Positions 1-5,778 of a stretch of 15,248 nt of DNA are shown in pieces. Location of the stretch: the NCBI GenBank assembly GCA_019912905.1, contig JAIOHO010000672.1, positions 1 through 15,248 on the forward strand, written 5' to 3'. The position numbers and the translations under genes were made by a program. A model generated the notes under the pieces. That model saw only the letters and a list, made by a program, of their open reading frames with translations. It was not told the origin of the DNA and made no database searches. The stretch's first letter is position 1, and every line of letters begins with the position of its first letter. The DNA is from Anaerolineae bacterium. Lineage in GTDB: Bacteria > Chloroflexota > Anaerolineae > Aggregatilineales > Phototrophicaceae.

Positions 1-1
1 G

Positions 2-433
2 TATGAAACGCTCTATGGGCCGCAGGTCCACATGGAACGCCTTCATTATGGACGGATGGCGGTCAGGCTGCGGGCGATGAAGGGCTACTGGCTGACGGCG
101 CATTTCGGGTCGACTGCGTTCTGGCAGCAGGAGCGCCGCCAGTTTTATATGCCTCCGCCGCGCCGACCAGCCGAAGGGACAGGCACTAATGGGCGAACCA
201 ACGCTGGCACCGCCGGATTGCCGCGCAGCGAGAAGACCCGGCTGGAACACAGCTACGACGTGCTCGGTGTGCATCAGGATGCCACGCAGGATGAGGTCAA
301 AACGGCGTTTCGGCGGCAGGTCTTTAACGTGCACCCGGATGTGAGTGCGCTGCCCAAGTTTATGGCCGAGGAGAAGTTTCGCATTCTGGCCGAGGCCTAC
401 GAGTATATCAAAATCGAACGCGGCTGGTCTTAG
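2..433 (+). CDS. J-domain protein, 5' end outside the window
   Basis: The reading frame is open from base 2, so the true start is probably upstream; the first in-window ATG is at 32 and has no convincing ribosome binding site. Counting from that ATG, residues 71-133 form a J-domain: helix I around SYDVLGV, helix II around EVKTAFRRQV, the diagnostic HPD tripeptide at residues 101-103, and helix III around EEKFRILAEAYEYI. J-domains stimulate the ATPase of DnaK/Hsp70. Here the domain is at the extreme C-terminus and there is no Gly/Phe region, zinc finger or DnaJ C-terminal domain, so this is a specialised co-chaperone rather than DnaJ. Residues 1-40 are basic and aromatic, followed by a Pro/Gly/Thr linker (41-66). 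The N-terminal part is not recognised. The stop codon overlaps the stop of the convergent S66 peptidase gene. Confidence 0.8.
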   Translation, partial: YETLYGPQVHMERLHYGRMAVRLRAMKGYWLTAHFGSTAFWQQERRQFYMPPPRRPAEGTGTNGRTNAGTAGLPRSEKTRLEHSYDVLGVHQDATQDEVKTAFRRQVFNVHPDVSALPKFMAEEKFRILAEAYEYIKIERGWS

Positions 434-1485
434 CTTCCGCCGCTGGTGCAGCGCTCGATAAGGCGGAAAGTGCGCTGCGGGCCGTTCAACTGGGCGCGGA
501 CGCCGAGCGGCAAAATCCACTGCGGGTCGGTGTGTCCAAAATCCATATTGGCGACGATCGGCAGATCAGGCCGCCCGAATTCCACCCCTACCACATCCTG
601 AAGAATCTGCGCCAGTCCCTGCTTTTGCTCCGGGGTATACCCACGCGGCCTGCCCACGAGGATGGCCTTCACGCGCTCGAAGATGCCCTGGATGCCATAA
701 TTGCGCAGCCAGTATTTTACCCATACCGGCGGTGGCGATTCCTCTGAGATTTCGAGAAACAGAATGCGATCTTCCCAGAAGGAGTCTTCCGGCCAGAATG
801 GAGTCTGCTTCACAAACTCCAGCACCTCGATGCAGCCGCCGTAAAGCAGGCCGTCCACCGTCGTATCCGCTCCCTGGACCCAGACCCACCCCGCTGGATC
901 AGGCTGCACCGGATTCACCTGGCCGATGGTTTCCGCGTGGGACCAGTCGGGATACCCTTCTGAATAGAGGCCATAGGGCCGGTAGTCGTAGGATGCGACC
1001 GGGGTCATCAGCAGGTCACGGATGTGCTGGGTGAACGCCGGAGGCAGTGCTTCGAGCTGGGCAAGCCCGGCCATGATGGATGGGCCGTGAAAGGTGACCA
1101 GACCCAACTGGTGGATGGTGGTCAGATAGGTGGTCGCGTCCGAATAGCCCATCAGGATTTTTGGGTTGGCGCGAATGAGGTCAGTATCCAGATATTGCAG
1201 GATGCGGACCGAGTCGTCACCCCCGATGGAAGCAATAATCGCCTTGACGTCCGGGTCGGCAAAGGCGCGGTTGAGATCGTCCGCGCGCAGCTTCGGGTTG
1301 CGATAAAGTTCATCCGGGTCTCTACGAGCCGATTCCAGCTCCCTTATACGCAGCCCGAATACGGTCTTCAGGTTGCGCAGACCACGTTCGTAAATGGCGG
1401 GGAACAGGCCAGGGCCGCCCCAACTGGGTGAGACGGCGGCAATCGTGTCACCCGGCTGCAAGAGCGGCGGCTTCACCAATGGCAT
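430..1485 (-). CDS. S66-family serine carboxypeptidase (MccF / LD-carboxypeptidase type)
   Basis: Family S66 enzymes are cytoplasmic serine carboxypeptidases. LdcA trims the terminal D-Ala from muropeptide tetrapeptides during peptidoglycan recycling; MccF cleaves the peptide-adenylate antibiotic microcin C7. I start the protein at the ATG at 1485 (351 aa, PGDTIAAVSPS close to the N-terminus), because it has a GGAG ribosome binding site and lies 13 nt after the upstream stop; a longer frame to 1596 would run back into the TPR gene. The catalytic triad is visible: nucleophile Ser115 in GYSDAT, Glu245 in LFLEISEE, His318 in FGHTDP. The GGC motif before the Glu strand is also present. The length and the extended middle section (about residues 160-220) resemble MccF-like members more than classical ~300-aa LdcA, but the substrate cannot be decided from sequence. 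It is the second gene of a TPR-S66 operon. Confidence 0.88.
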   Translation of the reverse strand: MPLVKPPLLQPGDTIAAVSPSWGGPGLFPAIYERGLRNLKTVFGLRIRELESARRDPDELYRNPKLRADDLNRAFADPDVKAIIASIGGDDSVRILQYLDTDLIRANPKILMGYSDATTYLTTIHQLGLVTFHGPSIMAGLAQLEALPPAFTQHIRDLLMTPVASYDYRPYGLYSEGYPDWSHAETIGQVNPVQPDPAGWVWVQGADTTVDGLLYGGCIEVLEFVKQTPFWPEDSFWEDRILFLEISEESPPPVWVKYWLRNYGIQGIFERVKAILVGRPRGYTPEQKQGLAQILQDVVGVEFGRPDLPIVANMDFGHTDPQWILPLGVRAQLNGPQRTFRLIERCTSGGS

Positions 1486-1498
1486 GCTGATCTCCAGT

Positions 1499-2047
1499 CT
1501 ACAGGGGCAGTCGGGGCCGGGGATTCGGTGTCGTATGGGCCGCCTGTTTTTCCAGTTCGCGCAGCCACTGGCGGGCATCGCTGCGGCGTTTGTCATTGAG
1601 CGTCTCGAATTTTTCGAGCGCCTTTTTCATCAGGTCGAGTGCGGCGGCGTTCTTTTTCAGGCGGTGATAGACCAGGGCCAGGTAATACAGGGTTTCGGCG
1701 CGTTCCGGGTCCACCGCCAGTGCGCGGCTGAAAAATGTCTCGGCGTCTTCCCAGTTGCGATCCTTGTAAGCCAGCACACCGCGCCCGTAATGAGCAAGCA
1801 TTTCGAATTCATGCCGCTTGAGCGCGGCGTCGAAGTCGGCTTCGGCTTTCTCACGCACGCCGTCGCGCAGATAAACATAGCCGCGCGTCGCATAATACTC
1901 CGGCTTGGTCGGCAGCAGATCGATGGCCTTATTCAGATGATCGACCGCCTGGTCATAGTCGCCCTTGTCAAAGGCTGCAAGGGCCAGTTTATAATGTTCG
2001 TCTGCCTCATAACGGGGCAGACCCAGCCGTTGGGTGAGTTTTGCCAT
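1499..2047 (-). CDS. TPR repeat protein
   Basis: A 182-aa soluble protein made almost wholly of four tetratricopeptide repeats, at about residues 14-46, 47-79, 80-114 and 115-147. The usual small/large alternation is clear (for example YKLALAAFDKGDYDQAVDHL and GRGVLAYKDRNWEDAETFF). A basic, proline-containing C-terminal tail follows (residues 160-182). There is no signal peptide or membrane segment, so it should be cytoplasmic. TPR arrays bind peptides or partner proteins; no enzyme domain is present. Start ATG at 2047; the ribosome binding site is weak. The stop is 13 nt before the start of the S66 peptidase gene, so the two are very likely co-transcribed. The TPR protein could act as a scaffold for the peptidase, but nothing in the sequence proves this. 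Confidence 0.85.
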   Translation of the reverse strand: MAKLTQRLGLPRYEADEHYKLALAAFDKGDYDQAVDHLNKAIDLLPTKPEYYATRGYVYLRDGVREKAEADFDAALKRHEFEMLAHYGRGVLAYKDRNWEDAETFFSRALAVDPERAETLYYLALVYHRLKKNAAALDLMKKALEKFETLNDKRRSDARQWLRELEKQAAHTTPNPRPRLPL

Positions 2048-2102
2048 AATGAAGTGAGTCGCAGAGCGTTTTGTCGTGTTCGGAAATTTTTTACTTTCGA
2101 TC

Positions 2103-2108
2103 TATAAT
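2103..2108 (+). promoter_or_regulatory. Candidate -10 box for the receiver-like gene
   Basis: A perfect TATAAT lies in the 102-bp divergent gap between the TPR gene and the plus-strand receiver-like gene. Expected transcription start is near 2115, leaving a leader of about 35 nt that contains the AGGTGAT ribosome binding site (2139-2145). No good -35 hexamer is found at 16-18 bp (TCGGAA at 2080-2085 is the best at 17 bp). The same gap must also hold the minus-strand promoter for the TPR-S66 operon, which I could not place. Confidence 0.45.
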
Positions 2109-2149
2109 AACAGAAGTCTCAGCCGTTGGCATGCCAGCAGGTGATTTGA

Positions 2150-2659
2150 ATGCCTACTCGATCAACTCTTGGTACCGATCAAAGCCAGAAGGCTTCGCAG
2201 CCTGCAATCCGCCAGTCGTCTTCCCCATCCGCCAGCGGTGTTCTGGCCGATTGGCAAATTGCGGCGCTGCAAAAGCTCACCGCTGAAGAACCGCTGCTGG
2301 TTACGGATGATCATGCCATGTCACGGCGCTATTATCGCACGCTGCTGACCCAGACTTTTGGGATGAAACTCCTTGAAACCTGGGACCCGAACGAAGCCCT
2401 GCGCCTCTGCCAGACGGAACGTGTGTCGCTCGTCATCAGCTGCATCGTCAAGCCGCTGACCATCGACGGCCTGAAACTGGTGACGAACCTGCGCGCTGAC
2501 CCCAGGACCCGTGACATCCCCCTGCTGTTCATTACCGGGGCGACGAATACCCGCGAGATTGCGTTCCAGGCTGGCGCGAGTGCCTTTCTGACCAAGCCCT
2601 GCCATCCCAACGAAATTCTGCAAGAAATCTGGCTGCTGCTGCGGGGCCGAGTGCTCTGA
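2150..2659 (+). CDS. Receiver-like protein lacking the phosphoacceptor Asp (pseudo-receiver)
   Basis: A 169-aa protein. Residues 1-45 are a Ser/Gln-rich flexible N-terminus; residues 47-165 have the response-regulator receiver fold. The acidic pair is kept (Asp53-Asp54 in VTDDH), as are the switch Thr129 in LFITGA and the conserved Lys149 in FLTKP. The beta-3 strand reads SLVISCIVKP where a normal receiver reads xLVLLDxxMP, so the phosphoacceptor position is Cys98 (codon TGC at 2441) and there is one extra residue before the DG turn. Phosphorylation at the usual site is therefore impossible. Such pseudo-receivers usually work by constitutive protein-protein contact or bind another ligand. No output domain is attached. 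The start at 2150 has a strong ribosome binding site (AGGTGAT, 4-nt gap). Confidence 0.85.
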   Translation: MPTRSTLGTDQSQKASQPAIRQSSSPSASGVLADWQIAALQKLTAEEPLLVTDDHAMSRRYYRTLLTQTFGMKLLETWDPNEALRLCQTERVSLVISCIVKPLTIDGLKLVTNLRADPRTRDIPLLFITGATNTREIAFQAGASAFLTKPCHPNEILQEIWLLLRGRVL

Positions 2660-2712
2660 GTTCCTCGCTGTAATCCTCGTTATATTTATGCACGCAATAT
2701 GCGGTCCGATGC

Positions 2713-2718
2713 TATACT
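2713..2718 (+). promoter_or_regulatory. Candidate -10 box with leaderless geometry
   Basis: TATACT (one mismatch from consensus) ends 6 nt before the ATG at 2725, so transcription should begin at or very near that ATG. The -35 region is poor. An 11-bp palindrome, CGCA-ATA-TGCG, occupies 2693-2703, just upstream, where a -35 or operator would lie. The same -10 to ATG distance is seen at 5767-5779. Confidence 0.35.
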
Positions 2719-2724
2719 CTAAAT

Positions 2725-2923
2725 ATGGCAGGCGACGGGGCTGCGCGGCAGTTTCCACGAATTTTGAGCCGAATGAGGGACAGCGCATGGTTGAAGGGCC
2801 TGTCCGAGCGCCTGGTGAGGAAACCGGCGACGGGTGGTCGCGTGTCATAATCTGCTGCTCGATGACGGAGCACCCCGGGATTTCTGGTGCGTGGACGAGT
2901 GGAAGGTGGATGGTGCTGAATGA
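2725..2923 (+). pseudogene. Small unrecognised gene readable only through a +1 frameshift
   Basis: This stretch has no single long frame but two partial ones that fit together. Frame A runs from the ATG at 2725 to TAA at 2848-2850 (41 codons; ...WLKGLSERLVRKPATGGRV then S-stop). Frame B, one base ahead, reads from about 2846 to TGA at 2921-2923 and has strongly protein-like composition (DDGAPRDFWCVDEWKVDG). Skipping one base at 2845 (GTG T CAT) joins them into a product of about 65 aa. Frame B ends in an ATGA overlap with the start of the next gene, as expected for a real operon partner. Explanations are a disabled gene, a sequencing or assembly indel, or programmed +1 frameshifting just before the TAA. 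The context is not a known slippery site. The family is not recognised. Start choice rests on the nearby -10 box and is uncertain. Confidence 0.45.
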
Positions 2924-3501
2924 CCGCAAACATTTTGCGTCAGCGTAAGTGGACCGATGAAGAACTGAAAGCCGAGGGCTTCCAGTATTATCAGCCGGTC
3001 AAGCGGCTGGTGATGGCCCGCCTGTTATTCCAATCCAAGAACATCGACCTGTCCACGGAGACCATCACCGGCAAAGTTGGCGATTTCATCTGTTATAACC
3101 CCGGCAGCGACTATCATGAAAACCCGGATGAGTACGATCATTGGCCGGTGCGTCGGGACATCTTTTTCAAGAGCTATCGGCCCTGGGACGAAGCCAGTTG
3201 GAAGCCGAATGTGCCGGAAAAACACCTGCTGTCATTGGGATGCCAGCCCTATTATAAATATCTGGGGGTGTGGGCACAGCGCCTGCGCGAGACACGAGCG
3301 GTCCAGTCGCTGGAAAGCCCGGAACCGGTGGATATTCCCGCAGGGTATTGGTTGATTATCGGCAGCGAGGGCGAACCGTACAGCACCCCGGACGACGAAT
3401 TTCGCAAACGTTATGAGGTTTCGGCGGAATCGGTGCGCGATCGAATCTACTGGGCTGCGGTGACTGGCCGCAGCCATTTCCGGCCAGACGACAAGACCTG
3501 A
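2920..3501 (+). CDS. Protein with two PGDYG-like modules, function unknown
   Basis: A 193-aa soluble protein. A TGA directly precedes the ATG in frame, so this start is the earliest possible, and ATGA overlap couples it to the small gene upstream. Two segments share one pattern, a Gly-aromatic-hydrophobic turn followed by a (D/E)xFxx(S/R)Y element: residues about 52-92 (VGDFICYNPG ... RRDIFFKSY) and about 140-170 (AGYWLIIGSEGEPY ... DEFRKRY). This resembles the small PGDYG-type domain often found as a stand-alone protein in bacteria and phages, whose biochemical role is not known to me; assignment to that family is tentative. The gene lies directly against the convergent PHP-AlbA gene with no intergenic base between the two stop codons. 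No membrane segment or signal peptide. Confidence 0.7.
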   Translation: MTANILRQRKWTDEELKAEGFQYYQPVKRLVMARLLFQSKNIDLSTETITGKVGDFICYNPGSDYHENPDEYDHWPVRRDIFFKSYRPWDEASWKPNVPEKHLLSLGCQPYYKYLGVWAQRLRETRAVQSLESPEPVDIPAGYWLIIGSEGEPYSTPDDEFRKRYEVSAESVRDRIYWAAVTGRSHFRPDDKT

Positions 3502-5262
3502 TTATTCCTCGTCATCCGGCCCGAGAAACGCCTGCCAGGGGCCGTGCATGCCGCTCTCGGTCACGCCATAATAAACGCGGACGTTGCCGTTTCCGCGCTG
3601 GACGAGATCGTAGCGTGCCTCACCCGCTTTTTGATAGCGCCGCCATAACCCGATGTCACCCTGCCACTGGACTTTATCGAGTTTGACCGGGTTCGACTCT
3701 TTCTGGCTGATGGCATAATGCCACAACCGGCGGGCAGACGAGCGCGTGACGTTTTTGACGATATTGCCATTGCGCAGGTCGCGCAGGACGTGATACTGCA
3801 TGTTGTTGCGCTGCTCGGTGCCGATGATTTCGACGCCGCCACGTGGCGGGCTGATCTCACCGTCGGGCAGGTCAGGCGGTGGTGATACCGGTGGGGCCGA
3901 AGATTCGCCGGTTTCCGCCGGGCGATCCTCCGTGTCCGCGGTCGTGGGCTTGCTGATGACCTGACCCTGGGTGATCAGGCTGACGATTTCATCGCGCACG
4001 GCCAGGCTTGTTTCCGCATCATCACGCACGTAGATTTTGTAATCTTCGATGGCATAGGGGCGGTCATCCCCGGCAGACACCTGAAGTCGAATGATCTGTT
4101 TGCCCTGGCTTTCCAGGGTATCGATCTCCACTTCGAGCGCGGGAGTAATCATCCGGCTGATTTCTTCGTTCAGGGTGTCGATCGCTTCCTGGACTTTGCC
4201 GACACCGACCGGCGGGTTCGCGCGGTCTGCCGTCACGCCGACATAGATCGTGCCGCCATTCCCATTGGCAAAGGCGCAGACGTCGGCGACAATGCTGTAC
4301 AGACGTCCGCCGCGCCGGGTCATGGAATCGTGGAACGCCTGAATGACACTCGGCCCTTCTTCGCGGGCGATTTCCACATAATCGTAGGGTTTAGGGCTGC
4401 CGGTAAAGGCCTTGGAGCGGGAGAAATCGCTGCTCTTGAACAGTCCTAGCAGCGAGTCGAATGAACGCTCCTCCATCAGGACCTCGGTCACCCGATCGCC
4501 GACCCCCAGGTACTTATTTTTTTCGCCGCCGGGGGCCACATTGAGCCGGTGCGCGTCGGACCCCTGAATACAGCGCATCCGTCGCGGGTATTCCGGTTTG
4601 GTCCCGGAGAAAAAGCGTTGGGTGCTGCCCCGGCCTTTGTTCGTCAGGTCCGTCACTTCCAGGGCGTGCAGGTGCGAGTCCTGAGTGTAGGCGATGCGCG
4701 TCTGTCCACCAAAATCGAGGCCGCGCATGGCAACCCCGTGCGTGGTGTTGGCGTGGGCCGCGATGCAGATGCCGCCTGCTTCGGTAATGACACGATAAGC
4801 CGTCAGGACGTCCGATGAAGCGCCCACGTTGGAGGAGCCGGTATCGAGTGTCTCCAGGGGGACATTCAGGTTCAGCAGGAGATGCTCGAGCTGGCGAATG
4901 GGCGTGTCGGGGCTGAAGATGCCCAGAATATGAAAGCCGAAGGTCGCCGTAAATTCGAAGCCCGGCAGGACCAGTACCTTTTCCAATAACCGCCGGTATT
5001 CCGCCAGGGTGCGCAGTTCGTCGGGTTGGGCACGGCCCAGGCTTTCGAGGTGTCCCAACTGGTCGATTTCTTGCAGCATGGCGGCGTAACCGGCCACGGT
5101 GTTATGGTCGGTGAACGCGATAATATCCAGGCCGCGAAATTCGGCTTTTCGTAAAATGTCCAGATACGAAATGGTCGGTTCTTGATAATCTGATGATGCG
5201 GGAGTGTGCAGGTGTAAATCCACGCGATACCACTGCATCCCGGTCTTTTTTCTGGATGCCAC
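3502..5262 (-). CDS. PHP phosphoesterase - AlbA_2 (Schlafen-like) fusion protein
   Basis: A 586-aa three-part protein. Residues 11-240 are a PHP domain with a complete metal-binding set: DLHLHT (His17, His19), FTDHN (Asp52, His53), PGFEF (Glu103), His111 in FHILGIF, AAHAN (His170) and GSDAH (Asp236, His238). PHP domains hydrolyse phosphoesters with a multi-metal centre. Residues about 295-430 are an AlbA_2/Schlafen-type domain, recognised by AFANGNGGTIYVGV (330-343) and YKIYVRDDAET (408-418). The usual ESxxxEFK signature before it is degraded to EGPSVIQAF, so nuclease activity of this part is doubtful. A Pro-rich linker (440-475) leads to an unrecognised C-terminal domain (476-580) rich in W, Y, R and G. 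Start: GTG at 5262 with GGAG at a long distance, or ATG at 5238. It is the second gene after a CheY-like receiver (29-nt gap). Confidence 0.85.
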   Translation of the reverse strand: MASRKKTGMQWYRVDLHLHTPASSDYQEPTISYLDILRKAEFRGLDIIAFTDHNTVAGYAAMLQEIDQLGHLESLGRAQPDELRTLAEYRRLLEKVLVLPGFEFTATFGFHILGIFSPDTPIRQLEHLLLNLNVPLETLDTGSSNVGASSDVLTAYRVITEAGGICIAAHANTTHGVAMRGLDFGGQTRIAYTQDSHLHALEVTDLTNKGRGSTQRFFSGTKPEYPRRMRCIQGSDAHRLNVAPGGEKNKYLGVGDRVTEVLMEERSFDSLLGLFKSSDFSRSKAFTGSPKPYDYVEIAREEGPSVIQAFHDSMTRRGGRLYSIVADVCAFANGNGGTIYVGVTADRANPPVGVGKVQEAIDTLNEEISRMITPALEVEIDTLESQGKQIIRLQVSAGDDRPYAIEDYKIYVRDDAETSLAVRDEIVSLITQGQVISKPTTADTEDRPAETGESSAPPVSPPPDLPDGEISPPRGGVEIIGTEQRNNMQYHVLRDLRNGNIVKNVTRSSARRLWHYAISQKESNPVKLDKVQWQGDIGLWRRYQKAGEARYDLVQRGNGNVRVYYGVTESGMHGPWQAFLGPDDEE

Positions 5263-5291
5263 GAACGATTATCTCTCCTCGGGACCGGGTT

Positions 5292-5648
5292 TCAGCCTGC
5301 AATCAGACGATTGAAGAGACCCGGTAAATCTTCAGGTTCGAAGGGTTTGACAAGAAAGGCGGATGCGCCAGCACTCAGGGCTTCTTCTTCAACGTCGAGG
5401 CCGGATGTCATGATGATGGGGGTCGTGGCGAACTGCTCGCTGGCTCGCAGCGTGCGGATGATGTCTACACCATCCGTGTCGGCCAGATGGTAATCCATCA
5501 GAAAAATGTCGGGCTGGAAAACTTCGGCTTGTGGCATGACGTCTGCCCCGCGCCCGGCTGCCTGGACCACGAAGCCATCCAGCTCCAGCAGCGTTTGCAG
5601 CAGTTTTACAGTCGTCCGATCATCATCAACAATCATTACTTTCGACAA
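5292..5648 (-). CDS. Single-domain response regulator (CheY-like receiver)
   Basis: A 118-aa stand-alone receiver with every functional residue: acidic cluster Asp8-Asp9-Asp10 (IVDDD), phosphoacceptor Asp52 in FLMDYHL, switch Thr81 in IIMTSG and Lys101 in FLVKPFEP. There is no output domain, so it must signal by binding a partner or relaying phosphate. The start is TTG at 5648, supported by GAGAGGA (plus-strand 5656-5662) at a 7-nt gap; the first in-frame ATG (5636) would remove part of the first beta strand. No histidine kinase lies in the window. The downstream PHP-AlbA gene starts 29 nt after its stop, which makes that protein the obvious candidate partner. It differs from the other receiver in the window (2150-2659), which cannot be phosphorylated at the normal site. 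Confidence 0.92.
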   Translation of the reverse strand: MSKVMIVDDDRTTVKLLQTLLELDGFVVQAAGRGADVMPQAEVFQPDIFLMDYHLADTDGVDIIRTLRASEQFATTPIIMTSGLDVEEEALSAGASAFLVKPFEPEDLPGLFNRLIAG

Positions 5649-5693
5649 AACGACATCCTCTCATTGAAAAAGCGGTGTACGCACAGCATGATT

Positions 5694-5722
5694 ATTATAC
5701 AGCAGATCGCCTGTGAAGTCAC
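5694..5722 (-). promoter_or_regulatory. Promoter of the receiver / PHP-AlbA operon
   Basis: On the minus strand, GTGACT (5717-5722, 4 of 6 to consensus) and a perfect TATAAT (5694-5699) are separated by exactly 17 bp. The predicted start is near 5687, giving a leader of about 40 nt that includes the GAGAGGA ribosome binding site. The -35 box sits inside the spacer of an inverted repeat (5702-5730). Confidence 0.65.
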
Positions 5723-5730
5723 CGATCTGC
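5702..5730. repeat. Inverted repeat over the -35 region, operator candidate
   Basis: Perfect 8-bp arms GCAGATCG (5702-5709) and CGATCTGC (5723-5730) are separated by 13 bp; the arm centres are 21 bp apart, two helical turns, so both would face the same side of DNA. A second, smaller palindrome lies inside: GTGA-AG-TCAC (5713-5722), which covers the -35 box of the minus-strand promoter. The arrangement fits a dimeric regulator site controlling the receiver/PHP-AlbA operon and possibly the divergent membrane-protein gene. No regulator for it is identified in the window. Confidence 0.55.
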
Positions 5731-5766
5731 CAACCGTCATTAACCGTTGGATGTGTCATCGCGGGT

Positions 5767-5772
5767 TATAAT
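5767..5772 (+). promoter_or_regulatory. -10 box implying a leaderless mRNA
   Basis: Perfect TATAAT ending 6 nt before the ATG at 5779. With the normal 6-7 nt from -10 to start, transcription begins on the A of the start codon. No ribosome binding site can fit in the 6 bases between (CGAGTC). The -35 region is weak (CCGTTG at 17 bp, or TTGGAT at 14 bp). Confidence 0.5.
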
Positions 5773-5778
5773 CGAGTC

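Noticed and set aside
1486..1596. 37-residue N-terminal extension of the S66 peptidase
   Set aside because: It runs back into the TPR coding region and has no family-like sequence; ATG 1485 has a GGAG site and matches the family start.
2660..2919. Riboswitch or structured leader before the PGDYG-like gene
   Set aside because: The GAGGAAACCGGCGA stretch superficially recalls an RNase P RNA motif, but the surrounding conserved elements are absent and the stretch is better explained as coding.
2688..2948. 86-codon open frame before the PGDYG-like gene, with a possible internal start at 2787 behind GAGGGA
   Set aside because: It competes with the frameshifted pair of frames (2725-2923), whose frame B has much more protein-like composition and a coupled stop; this frame would overlap the next gene by 29 bp with no recognisable content.
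5713..5778. N-terminal extension of the first GT-C-like protein
   Set aside because: It would overlap the divergent promoter and inverted repeat, lacks a ribosome binding site, and the membrane-protein start signature begins at 5779.
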